Source: Pseudoxanthomonas mexicana (lineage in GTDB: Bacteria; Pseudomonadota; Gammaproteobacteria; Xanthomonadales; Xanthomonadaceae). From it: 64,000 nucleotides of DNA. Position 1 is the first letter of the stretch. Every line of letters starts with the position of its first letter. Where the stretch lies: assembly GCF_001556105.1 (NCBI RefSeq), contig NZ_LSIF01000009.1:1-64000 (forward strand), in the 5' to 3' direction. The notes beneath the pieces were generated by a model, which saw only the letters and a program-made list of their open reading frames with translations, was not told the origin of the DNA and ran no database searches. The translations under genes were made by a program, and so were the position numbers. Below, in pieces: positions 51,785 to 60,730 of this stretch.

Positions 51785-52495
51785 TCAGAACCGTGCACCA
51801 GCCGGCAGATAGCGCCATTGCCCGACCGGCACTTTCGCCAGTGCGATGCGCCCGATGCGCAGGCGGCGGATTGACACCACATCAAGCCCACCTTCGCGGC
51901 AGCGGTGGCGAAGTTCGCCCGGCTGCACATCCTTGATGGCGAAGCGCAGTCGCACTTCGTTCTGCCAACTGACCTTGCACGGCGCCAAGCCGCGACCCTG
52001 GTAGGTGGTGACGTGGCCGATGCGGCTGAGCGTGTACGGATCGGCCGTCCCGCGGATCTCGACCACGAACTCCTGCTCGATCTGCGCATAGTCTTCCGTC
52101 AGGCGGCGCCATACGCGACCATCCTGGCTGAGCACCAGCAGACCACTGGCCTCGGTGTCCAGCGGCACCAACGCCGTCAGGCGCTGCAGGTGGCGTTTCA
52201 ACGGCCGCACACCGCTGTCGTCGTCGACCATGTGCGTAGCCGGGACGGCCAACGGCGCGGCGTCCTGCCAGGCCACGCCTTCGGGCTTGTGCAGCAGCAG
52301 TGTGGCGGGTTCGGTCGCCGTGAGCCTGGCCGTCGGGTCGATCTCCACGCGTTCGCCGGTCACCGGATGCTGCGGGGCTTCGACCGTCTCGCCATCCACG
52401 GTGACCCAGCCGCCTTCGATGTACTGCTCGGCCTCGGTGCGCGAGCAGCCGGTCAGTTCTGCAACGCGCTTGGCCAGGCGGATGGGGTCGGGCAT
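51785..52495 (-). CDS. Pseudouridine synthase, RluF/RsuA-like
   Basis: RNA-modifying enzyme of 236 residues with an N-terminal S4 RNA-binding domain (VAELTGCSRTEAEQYIEGG, WVTVDGE). The catalytic region reads LVPLDTEASGLLVLSQDGR; the Asp of the RsuA/RluB family motif is present. The preceding Arg of the usual GRLD is Pro here. Starts at the ATG 52495. The target site on rRNA or tRNA cannot be told from this. Antisense to tRNA-Phe's downstream region but not overlapping it. Confidence 0.87.
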   Translation of the reverse strand: MPDPIRLAKRVAELTGCSRTEAEQYIEGGWVTVDGETVEAPQHPVTGERVEIDPTARLTATEPATLLLHKPEGVAWQDAAPLAVPATHMVDDDSGVRPLKRHLQRLTALVPLDTEASGLLVLSQDGRVWRRLTEDYAQIEQEFVVEIRGTADPYTLSRIGHVTTYQGRGLAPCKVSWQNEVRLRFAIKDVQPGELRHRCREGGLDVVSIRRLRIGRIALAKVPVGQWRYLPAGARF

Positions 52496-52587
52496 GCGGG
52501 GTCCGGTGTCTTCGAAGACGGGGTAGTGGGCGGGATATGCTGTCGCAGAACCGCGGAAGCCGAAGAGCAAGGCAGTGGATACGAACG

Positions 52588-52615
52588 AAAAAGGCCTGCA
52601 TCGCTGCAGGCCTTT
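52588..52615 (-). terminator. Terminator for tRNA-Phe
   Basis: AAAGGCCTGCA, 4-nt loop, TGCAGGCCTTT, then a T run on the minus strand. Confidence 0.85.
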
Positions 52616-52626
52616 CCGAAACGATA

Positions 52627-52702
52627 TGGTGGCCCGGGGCGGATTCGAACCACCGACACGCGGATTTTCAATCCGCTGCTCTACCAACTGAGCTACCAGG
52701 CC
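52627..52702 (-). tRNA. tRNA-Phe (GAA)
   Basis: Acceptor GGCCTGG pairs with CCGGGCC (one G-U); discriminator A and encoded CCA. Anticodon stem GCGGA/TCCGC with loop TTGAAAA, anticodon GAA. Standard D- and T-arms. Confidence 0.96.
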
Positions 52703-52744
52703 AGGATCTTTCGCGGGTCGGCAGCGCCGGTGCGAAGGCCGCAG

Positions 52745-52773
52745 ATGATACGGACCGGGGCGAGGGAAGGCAA
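52745..52773 (-). promoter_or_regulatory. Promoter for tRNA-Phe
   Basis: Minus-strand -35 TTGCCT (52768-52773), 17-nt spacer, -10 TATCAT (52745-52750). Confidence 0.65.
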
Positions 52774-52878
52774 GCCGCACCCTCGGCTGAATGCTCACCC
52801 GGCGGGCGCTGCCTGCACCCGCGGTGGGGCGCATCATGGGGCCCTTGAGCGCCCCGCCGCGCCGACAGGAGCTCGACC

Positions 52879-53331
52879 ATGACCCGCCTGATGCCCATCG
52901 TCCTGCTGGTCGTGGCCGCATTGTCAGGCTGCGCCAGCGCCGGCAAACAGACCACTGCCGAGAAGCTGGCCCTGTACCGCGGCTATGCCGGCGAGCCGGT
53001 CAAGGATTTCCGCTACTTCGGCCACCTCAGTGGCTGGGTGCCACTCGGCGATGGTGCGCTGGCGGTGTGGACCAAGCCCGGCCAGGCCTTCCTGCTGGAG
53101 CTGTCGGGCCCCTGCCGGGACCTCGACTACGCGGTGGCCATCCGCATCACGAACTTCGGCAGCCGGGTGTTGGCGCGCTTTGATGACGTGGTGCCGCTGG
53201 GCGCAGGCACGTCGAGCATCAAGATTCCCTGCCGCATCGAGACCATCCGCCCGTTGGACGTGAAAGCCTTGCGCGCCAGCAAAAAGGAACTGCGCGAGGC
53301 GACGACTGTGGAGCGCGAAGCGAAGGTGTGA
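52879..53331 (+). CDS. Lipoprotein, DUF6491-like
   Basis: 150 residues, signal peptide and lipobox ALSGC. The mature part has the DUF6491-like pattern: FRYFGHLSGWVPLGDGALAVWT and ITNFGSRVLARFDDVVPLG, then a CRIETIRPLDVK end with Cys. The function of this family is unknown. Convergent with yggX. Confidence 0.75.
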   Translation: MTRLMPIVLLVVAALSGCASAGKQTTAEKLALYRGYAGEPVKDFRYFGHLSGWVPLGDGALAVWTKPGQAFLLELSGPCRDLDYAVAIRITNFGSRVLARFDDVVPLGAGTSSIKIPCRIETIRPLDVKALRASKKELREATTVEREAKV

Positions 53332-53349
53332 GGGTGCCGCTGGCCGACG

Positions 53350-53619
53350 TTATGGCGTGGGCACGTAGCCGGCTGGCTTGTCGGCACCGCCGTCGAACAG
53401 GAACTTTTCCAGTTCCGTTTCCAGGAAGGCGCGGTGCTTGGGATCGCGTGGCGACAGGCGGTTCTCGTTGATCAGCATGGTCTGGTGTGCCAGCCATGCT
53501 GCCCAGGCGGGCTTGCCGATGTTCGCGTAGATACGTTTGCCCAGTTCGCCGGGGTAAGGCACGAAGTCGAGTCCTTCGGTGTCGCGTTGTTCGTACTGGC
53601 AGTAGACGGTGCGCGACAT
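53350..53619 (-). CDS. yggX: Probable Fe(2+)-trafficking protein YggX
   Basis: 89 residues. [19 protein letters not shown] and [18 protein letters not shown] are the family signatures. YggX protects iron-sulfur clusters from oxidation. It begins 3 nt after mutY on the same strand, the conserved mutY-yggX order. Confidence 0.95.
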   Translation of the reverse strand: MSRTVYCQYEQRDTEGLDFVPYPGELGKRIYANIGKPAWAAWLAHQTMLINENRLSPRDPKHRAFLETELEKFLFDGGADKPAGYVPTP

Positions 53620-53622
53620 GGA

Positions 53623-54675
53623 TCAGTTCCCCAGCAGTTTGCGGATCGGCGCCGGCAAGCCCAGCGTGGCGAGGTCGCCACGCGCCACCCAGCGCAGGTC
53701 GTCATTGTCGCGCACCGCGTCGCGCAGGGCGACCTTGCGCAGGCGCAGCGGCTGCAGGTGCAACCGGTAGTGGCTGAAGGTGTGCACGACGACGGGCAAT
53801 TCCTCGGCGTTGTCGTACCTGCCCTTCATCTCGCGCGTGAACCAGTCGCGCATGCCGGCATCGGTGTCCGCCTGCGGCAGCGTCCACAGCGAGGCCCAGA
53901 TGCCGGTCTCGGGACGTCGCTGCAGCAGGATCTCGCCGTCGACGTTCTCCAGCCACAGCGCCACGGCCTCGCGTTCGGGCAGCACCTTCGAGGGTTTGGA
54001 CGTGGGCAATGCGGCAGTCAGTCCATCGCGGCGAGCCACGCAGTCCTCCTGCACGGGGCACACCACGCACGCCGGTTTCGCGCGCGTGCACAGCGTGGCG
54101 CCGAAATCCATCTGCGCCTGCGTGTAGTCGGCGAGCCGGCCGTTGGGGACGTCGCGCAGGTGCTGTTCCGCCAGCGCCCACAGCTGCTTTTCGACCGCAG
54201 GCAGGCCGGGCCAGCCGGCGATGCCATGGAAGCGCGCCAGCACCCGCTTGACGTTGCCGTCGAGGATGGGGAAACGGTCGTTCCACGCCTGCGACAGGAT
54301 CGCGCCCGCGGTGCTGCGGCCGATGCCGGGCAACGCGTGCAGCGCGTCGAAATCGCGCGGCAGTTCGCCGCCATGGTCCGCGACGCAGGCTTTCGCGGCG
54401 GCATGCAGGTTGCGGGCGCGGGCGTAGTAGCCCAGCCCCGCCCAGTGCGCCATCACGTGGTCGGTGGTGGCGACCGCGAGGTCGGGCAGGGTGGGGAAGC
54501 GTTCGACGAAGCGCAGGAAATACGGCGTCGCCGTGGTCACCTGCGTCTGCTGCAGCATGATCTCGGACAGCCACACGCGATACGGCGTGCGCGGATGCTG
54601 CCACGGCAGGTCGTGGCGACCGTGCCGGTCGAACCAGGCCAGCAGGCGCCCGGCGAAAGAAGCGTTGCCGCTCAT
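53623..54675 (-). CDS. mutY: A/G-specific adenine DNA glycosylase
   Basis: Removes adenine opposite 8-oxoguanine. 350 residues. The helix-hairpin-helix and catalytic Asp region (LPGIGRSTAGAIL, DGNVKRVLARF) and the 4Fe-4S motif C-x6-C-x2-C-x5-C (CTRAKPACVVCPVQEDC) are clear. The C-terminal NUDIX-like domain (from about 230) reads ALWLENVDGEILLQRRPE. Together with YggX it forms an oxidative-damage unit. Confidence 0.96.
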   Translation of the reverse strand: MSGNASFAGRLLAWFDRHGRHDLPWQHPRTPYRVWLSEIMLQQTQVTTATPYFLRFVERFPTLPDLAVATTDHVMAHWAGLGYYARARNLHAAAKACVADHGGELPRDFDALHALPGIGRSTAGAILSQAWNDRFPILDGNVKRVLARFHGIAGWPGLPAVEKQLWALAEQHLRDVPNGRLADYTQAQMDFGATLCTRAKPACVVCPVQEDCVARRDGLTAALPTSKPSKVLPEREAVALWLENVDGEILLQRRPETGIWASLWTLPQADTDAGMRDWFTREMKGRYDNAEELPVVVHTFSHYRLHLQPLRLRKVALRDAVRDNDDLRWVARGDLATLGLPAPIRKLLGN

Positions 54676-54686
54676 CCGTCGCGACC

Positions 54687-54753
54687 TGTGGGAGCGACGT
54701 CAGCCGCGATGACGCCATCGCGGCGGTCTATCGCGACTGACGTCGCTCCCGCG
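54687..54753. repeat. Intergenic inverted repeat, copy 1
   Basis: TGTGGGAGCGACGTCAGCCG on the left arm mirrors CTGACGTCGCTCCCGC on the right, with CGCGAT-type inner sequence. It lies between mutY and ftsY. A second copy with the same arms is at 62488-62553. Confidence 0.85.
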
Positions 54754-54768
54754 AGGCGCGAGTTTGGG

Positions 54769-55992
54769 TCAGCCGCCACCCAGCGCTTCCGGCAGCAGCG
54801 CGTCGACGAAGGATTCGGCATCGAACACACGCAGGTCTTCCACGCGCTCGCCGATGCCGGCATAGCGGATCGGGATGCCGAACTCGCGCGCCAGCGCGAA
54901 CACCACGCCGCCCTTTGCCGTGCCGTCCAGCTTGGTGACCACCAGGCCGGTGACGCCGACCGCGGCATGGAACTGGCGCAGCTGCGAGAGCGCGTTCTGG
55001 CCGGTAGTGCCGTCGATGACCATCAGCACTTCGTGTGGCGCATCCGCGTCGATCTTGCCGAGGACGCGGCGGATCTTGCCGAGCTCGTTCATCAGGCCGG
55101 TCTGCGTGTGCAGGCGGCCGGCGGTGTCAGCGATCAGCACGTCGAAGCCGCGCGACTTGGCCGACTGCAGCGCATCGAAGGCGACCGAGGCGGCATCCGC
55201 GTCCTGGCCTTGCGCGACCACGGGCACGCCGTTGCGCTCGCCCCAGGTCTGCAACTGCGCGACGGCGGCGGCGCGGAAGGTGTCGCCGGCCGCCAGCATC
55301 AGGCTGTGGCCGTCCTGTTTGAAGCGGCGTGCCAGCTTGCCGATGGTGGTGGTCTTGCCGACGCCGTTGACGCCCACCGTCAGTACGACGAAGGGCTTGC
55401 GGCTGGCGTCGATGACCAGCGGTTTCGCTACCGGGGTGATCAGCGCGATCAGATCTGCGCGCAATGCCTTCAGCAACGCTTGCGCGTCACTGAACTCGCG
55501 CTCCTTCATCCGCTTGCGCAGATCCTCGACGAGCGCCGTGGTGGCGGGCACGCCTACGTCGGCGGTCAGTAGCGCGGTCTCGATCTCGTCCAGCAGGTCG
55601 TCGTCCAGGCGCGGATTGCGCGTGAACAGGCCGGCCAGGCCCAGCGCGGCGCTGGTGCGGCGCAGGCGGTCGCGCCAGCCGGACTTGCCGGCGGGGGCGG
55701 CCGGCGCTGCATCAGCGTCGGCGTCATGCCCCTTCTCTGCCGCTTGCGGGAGAGAGGGCTGGGGTGAGGGGGGCTGCGCAACAGCTTCTGTCTGCGCGAC
55801 GACCTGGTTTTCGCTCTCATCGGTCTGCGGCACCGCTTCTACCGCTGGCGAGGGAGAAGGGGAGGCGCCATCCGCCGGCAACGGCTCGCTGGGCGCACGC
55901 GGGGAGGCGGCGGCGAGTTCCTCGGTGCTGGGGCGGGCCTGGGCGGCGTCCGGGCCGTCCTGGGGCTTCTTGCGGCGGAAAAAACCGATCAT
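54769..55992 (-). CDS. ftsY: Signal recognition particle receptor FtsY
   Basis: SRP GTPase at the membrane that docks ribosome-nascent chains for insertion. 407 residues. The N-terminal acidic/variable A domain (about 1-100) carries a long Pro/Ala/Gln-rich segment. The NG domain has VGVNGVGKTTTIGKLA (G1), DTAGRLHTQ (G3) and TKLDGTAKGG (G4). The repeat at 55729-55771 sits inside its variable domain. Confidence 0.96.
   Translation of the reverse strand: MIGFFRRKKPQDGPDAAQARPSTEELAAASPRAPSEPLPADGASPSPSPAVEAVPQTDESENQVVAQTEAVAQPPSPQPSLPQAAEKGHDADADAAPAAPAGKSGWRDRLRRTSAALGLAGLFTRNPRLDDDLLDEIETALLTADVGVPATTALVEDLRKRMKEREFSDAQALLKALRADLIALITPVAKPLVIDASRKPFVVLTVGVNGVGKTTTIGKLARRFKQDGHSLMLAAGDTFRAAAVAQLQTWGERNGVPVVAQGQDADAASVAFDALQSAKSRGFDVLIADTAGRLHTQTGLMNELGKIRRVLGKIDADAPHEVLMVIDGTTGQNALSQLRQFHAAVGVTGLVVTKLDGTAKGGVVFALAREFGIPIRYAGIGERVEDLRVFDAESFVDALLPEALGGG
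55729..55771. repeat. Intergenic-type repeat inside the ftsY frame
   Basis: CCCCTTCTCTGCCGCTTGCGG followed by GAGAGAGGG and GGGTGAGGGG, the same kind of CTTCTC...GAGAG hairpin with flanking GAGGGG as the 56421-56626 element. On the ftsY strand it encodes SPQPSLPQAAEKG. It is in frame and leaves the GTPase domain intact. Confidence 0.6.
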
Positions 55993-56111
55993 TGCAGGGG
56001 GTATCTCGAAGAGGGCGACATGCTACCACCCGGCTGTCGGACGCCCGGGCACAGGACTCAAGTGGGGCCGTCGGCGGCCGATATCGAGGGCGGAGAACCC
56101 GGAATCCCTGC

Positions 56112-56411
56112 ATGAACGCCATCACCGGCATCGCTACCTCGGGCCTGCGCGCCGCCTCGACCGGCCTGCAGGCCGCCGCGCACAACCTCGCCAACCTGGC
56201 CACGCCCGATGCCACGCGGCAGTCGGTGGCGTTGTCGGCCGGTGCGACCGGCGGTGTCTCCGCGACGGTGATCGAGGCGCCCGCCGATCCGGCAGCTCCG
56301 GTCGAAGATGTGGCCGCGATGCTGACCTACAAGGCGATGGCGGGCGCGAACCTGTTCGTGCTGAAGGTGGCGGACCAGACGCTGGGCAGCCTGCTGGATA
56401 TCAGGGCTTAG
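56112..56411 (+). CDS. Orphan FlgC-like mini flagellar-rod protein
   Basis: 99 residues. The N-terminus resembles the rod-protein signature (ATSGLRAASTGLQAAAHNLAN; family form SGLxAxxxxLxxxANNxAN). The C-terminus (AMLTYKAMAGANLFVLKVAD, then TLGSLLDIRA) resembles the FlgC C-terminal heptads. The middle domain of FlgC (about 134 residues) is shortened. No other flagellar gene is near. Homologues of this kind could be remnants or have a new role; I cannot tell. Encoded in the gap between the divergent ftsY and the htpG end. Confidence 0.75.
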   Translation: MNAITGIATSGLRAASTGLQAAAHNLANLATPDATRQSVALSAGATGGVSATVIEAPADPAAPVEDVAAMLTYKAMAGANLFVLKVADQTLGSLLDIRA

Positions 56412-56420
56412 AGAATGCGA

Positions 56421-56626
56421 TCCCTTCTCCCCGCGCGCGGGGAGAAGGTGCCTGGAGCGCCTGCCGCGTACTTGATACGGGGGCGGATGAGGGGCGCTCT
56501 TCGCGCGAACCTGGACGTCCGCGATCGGACTGCGCTTGCGGATCCTATGAAGGGCGTCGAGGCGCCTTGCCTCCGCTCGCCCCTCACCCGCCTTCGGCAC
56601 CCTCTCCCCGTTGCACGGGGAGAGGA
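56421..56626. repeat. Compound inverted-repeat element, two hairpins in opposite orientation
   Basis: The first hairpin is CCCTTCTCCCC...GGGGAGAAGG (56422-56448), followed by a GGGCGGATGAGGGG tail. The second, in reverse orientation, starts CCCCTCACCCGCC, then GGCACC and CCTCTCCCC...GGGGAGAGG (56602-56625). It fills most of the 235-nt gap 56412-56646 and has no gene. Confidence 0.75.
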
Positions 56627-56646
56627 GAACAGCGGGAGAGCTTCGC

Positions 56647-58545
56647 TTACGCCGACAACTCCAGCAGCAGCGCGTTGAGCCGCTTCACGTAACCGGCCGG
56701 GTCCTTGAGGCTTTCGCCAGCGGCCAGCGCGGCCTGGTCGAACAGCACGCGGGTGAGGTTGTTGAAGCGGTTCGCGTCGCTCTCGGCATCGAGTTTGGCG
56801 ATCAGCGGGTGGTCCGGGTTGAACTCGAACACCGGCTTGCTCTCCGGCACCTGCTGGCCGCTGGCTTCCAGCAGCTGGCGCATCTGCAGGCCCAGGTCGT
56901 CCTGGCCGATGGCGAGGATGGCCGGCGAATCGGTCAGGCGATGCGAGACGCGCACGTCGGCCACGTCCAGGCCCAGCACCGTCTTGATCCGGCCGGTCAG
57001 TGCCTCCTTGGCTTTGGCGCTTTCTTCCTGCGCCTTCTTGTCGTCTTCGCTGTCCAGCGCACCCAGGTCCAGGTCGCCGCGGGCGACGTCGACAAAGGAC
57101 TTGCCGTCGAACTCGGTCAGGTAGCCCATCAGCCATTCGTCGATGCGGTCGGTGAGCAGCAGCACCTCGATGCCCTTCTTGCGGAAGATCTCCAGGTGCG
57201 GGCTGTCCTTGATCTGCGCATGCGAATCGCCGGTCAGGAAGTACAGCTTGTCCTGGCCTTCCTGCAGGCGGCCGACATAGTCGGCCAGCGACACGCTGGG
57301 CGCACCGGAGGCGTCGTGGGTGGAGGCGAAGCGCAGCAGGCCGGCGACCTTCTCGCGATTGGCGTAGTCCTCGGCGGGGCCTTCCTTCAGCACCTGGCCG
57401 AAGTTGGTCCAGAACGTCTTGTAGTCCTCCGGCTTGTCCTTGGCCAGCTTCTCCAGCATGTCGAGCGCACGCTTGGTCAGCGCGGAGCGCATCGAATCGA
57501 CCACCGGGCCGGACTGCAGGATCTCGCGCGAGACGTTGAGCGACAGGTCGGATGAATCCACCACGCCGCGCAGGAAGCGCAGGTACAGCGGCAGGAACTG
57601 CTCGGCCTGGTCCATGATGAAGACGCGCTGCACGTACAGCTTCAGGCCCTTGGCGCCGTCGCGGTGGTACAGGTCGAACGGCGCGCGCGCGGGCACATAC
57701 AGCAGCGACGTGTATTCCAGCTTGCCCTCGACCTTGTTGTGGCTCCACGCGGCCGGGTCGGTGAAGTCGTGGGCGATGTGCTTGTAGAACTCGGTGTATT
57801 CCTCGTCCTTGATTTCGGACTTGGCGCGCGTCCACAGGGCGCTGGCCTTGTTGACCGCTTCCCACCCGGCGTCGATGGGTGCGTCTTCGCCGTGCTGTTC
57901 CTTCGGCATCTCGATCGGCAGGCCGACGTGGTCGGAATACTTCTTGATGATGCCGCGCAGCTTCCAGCCGTCGGCAAACCCTTCCTCGCCCTCCTTCAGG
58001 TGCAGCACGACGCGCGTGCCGCGCTCGGGCTTGTCGATGGTGGCGACCTCGAAATCGCCTTCGCCGGCGCTGGACCAGTGCACGCCTTCGCCGGCGGGCA
58101 GGCCGGCGCGACGGCTGAACACGTCGACGCGGTCGGCGACGATGAAGGCGCTGTAGAAGCCCACGCCGAACTGGCCGATCAGGTTGGCGTCCTTCTTCTG
58201 GTCGCCGGACATGGCGCGCAGGAACTCGCCGGTGCCGGACTTGGCGATGGTGCCGAGGTGGGCGATGGCCTCGTCGCGACTCATGCCGATGCCGTTGTCG
58301 TCGATGGTCACCGTACGCGCGGCGGCGTCGAAGCCGATGCGGATGCGCAGGGTCGGATCTTCCCCGAGCAGGCCGGGCTCCTTCAGGGCCTCGAAGCGCA
58401 GCTTGTCGGCGGCGTCGGCGGCATTGGAGACCAGCTCGCGCAGGAAGATCTCCTTGTTCGAATACAGGGAGTGGATCATCAACTGCAGCAGCTGCTTCAC
58501 TTCGGTCTGGAAGCCCAGCGTTTCTTTGCGGGTCTCAACGGTCAT
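56647..58545 (-). CDS. htpG: Molecular chaperone HtpG (bacterial Hsp90)
   Basis: ATP-driven chaperone, 632 residues. The N-terminal GHKL motifs include [20 protein letters not shown] (N box), DNGIGM (the Bergerat fold Asp) and [11 protein letters not shown]. The middle domain has the catalytic Arg region NVSREILQ. It runs convergently with the FlgC-like gene and divergently from rsmD. Confidence 0.97.
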   Translation of the reverse strand: MTVETRKETLGFQTEVKQLLQLMIHSLYSNKEIFLRELVSNAADAADKLRFEALKEPGLLGEDPTLRIRIGFDAAARTVTIDDNGIGMSRDEAIAHLGTIAKSGTGEFLRAMSGDQKKDANLIGQFGVGFYSAFIVADRVDVFSRRAGLPAGEGVHWSSAGEGDFEVATIDKPERGTRVVLHLKEGEEGFADGWKLRGIIKKYSDHVGLPIEMPKEQHGEDAPIDAGWEAVNKASALWTRAKSEIKDEEYTEFYKHIAHDFTDPAAWSHNKVEGKLEYTSLLYVPARAPFDLYHRDGAKGLKLYVQRVFIMDQAEQFLPLYLRFLRGVVDSSDLSLNVSREILQSGPVVDSMRSALTKRALDMLEKLAKDKPEDYKTFWTNFGQVLKEGPAEDYANREKVAGLLRFASTHDASGAPSVSLADYVGRLQEGQDKLYFLTGDSHAQIKDSPHLEIFRKKGIEVLLLTDRIDEWLMGYLTEFDGKSFVDVARGDLDLGALDSEDDKKAQEESAKAKEALTGRIKTVLGLDVADVRVSHRLTDSPAILAIGQDDLGLQMRQLLEASGQQVPESKPVFEFNPDHPLIAKLDAESDANRFNNLTRVLFDQAALAAGESLKDPAGYVKRLNALLLELSA

Positions 58546-58696
58546 CGCGGTCGTGCTCCATGGAATCGAATACGGGGCCGCCCATCGCGGCCGATGCCTC
58601 CCGGTGTATGGGTCCGGTGCGGCTTTCTCAAGCGGATCGGCCGCCCGGTCTACGCGGCACGGCTATCATTCGGCATCCTCCGCCACCGCATTCCCG

Positions 58697-59847
<1,151 letters not shown>

Positions 59848-59893
59848 GCGCCCGATGATTTCGACAACCGTTTCACCAGGAGGGGGATTACCC

Positions 59894-60388
59894 ATGAAGA
59901 AGTTCGCAAGCCGCATCATGCTCACCGCCTGCCTCGTGCTGCCGTTCGCGGCGTGCAAGAAGCAGGATGAAGCCCCGGCCGAGCCGGCCGAGGTCGCGCT
60001 GGTCGCGCCGACCACGACCGAAGACGGCCCGTGGAAGGAATACCTGAGCAAGGTGGTCGACGCCAACATGGGCACGATCACCAATACGCCGTACGTGTAC
60101 TACCTGCCGGCCGAGACCGACCCGGAGTTCGAGGCCAAGTACGGCCGCCAGCTGGACCAGGCCAAGGGTGCCGTCGCCCGTGGCGTGAGCAGCGGCAACC
60201 TGATCGCGTTCGGCTCGCCGAACAGCACCAAGATCGCCGACCTGGCCGTGGCTGCGTTCACGGGTGTCGAGGTCGATGCCTTCAAGGGCGTGCGCGTGCT
60301 GTTCATCGGCAAGGCGGAGGACAGCGAGCGGGTGAAGACCGCCGTTGCGCCGAGCAGCGCCGAGTACGTGTTCGTCGAAGCCAAGTAA
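59894..60388 (+). CDS. Predicted lipoprotein of unknown function
   Basis: 164 residues from the ATG at 59894, with AGGAGGGGG upstream. The signal sequence ends at FAACKK, which fits a lipobox (FAAC; Cys about 21). The mature domain has no motif I know: a PVDANMGTITNTPYVYYLPAE-type segment, then KIADLAVAAFTGVEVDAFKG and a VLFIGKAEDSERVK strand suggest a small alpha/beta fold. It follows coaD by 46 nt on the same strand. Confidence 0.75.
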   Translation: MKKFASRIMLTACLVLPFAACKKQDEAPAEPAEVALVAPTTTEDGPWKEYLSKVVDANMGTITNTPYVYYLPAETDPEFEAKYGRQLDQAKGAVARGVSSGNLIAFGSPNSTKIADLAVAAFTGVEVDAFKGVRVLFIGKAEDSERVKTAVAPSSAEYVFVEAK

Positions 60389-60396
60389 GTCCTGCC

Positions 60397-60428
60397 GCCC
60401 TCTCTCCATCGGGGAGAGGGCGTGTTTT
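60397..60428 (+). terminator. Hairpin before yfhL, possible terminator
   Basis: GCCCTCTC, loop, GAGAGGGC, GTG and TTTT. The T run ends 5 nt before the ferredoxin ATG, so it may separate the lipoprotein transcript or affect yfhL translation. It resembles the CTCTCC...GGAGAG repeat family. Confidence 0.5.
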
Positions 60429-60432
60429 CCCC

Positions 60433-60681
60433 ATGTCCCTCAAGATCAACGAACTCTGCGTCAACTGCGACGTCTGCGAGCCGGCCTGCCCCAACCAGGC
60501 CATCTCGATGGGCGAGACGATCTATGTTATCGATCCGGCGCGCTGCACCGAATGCGTCGGTCATCATGACGAAGCGCAATGTGTCGTCGTGTGCCCGGTG
60601 GAGTGCATCGATCCCGATCCGGCGTATCCTGAGACCCACGAAGCACTGCTGGCGAAGATGCTCCGGCTGCAGGCCGGCTGA
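60433..60681 (+). CDS. yfhL: YfhL-family 4Fe-4S ferredoxin
   Basis: 82 residues with two cluster motifs: CVNCDVCEPACP and CTECVGHHDEAQCVVVCP, the second with a long YfhL-type insertion between its Cys pairs. MSLKINELCVNCDVCEP is the family start. It is thought to donate electrons to specific partners such as in tRNA modification; the partner here is unknown. 46 nt before the gamma-glutamyltransferase gene. Confidence 0.93.
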   Translation: MSLKINELCVNCDVCEPACPNQAISMGETIYVIDPARCTECVGHHDEAQCVVVCPVECIDPDPAYPETHEALLAKMLRLQAG

Positions 60682-60730
60682 GAGTCCACCGCGACACGTG
60701 CTTCGTCCCGGTGTCTGTCCAGGAGAAGTC

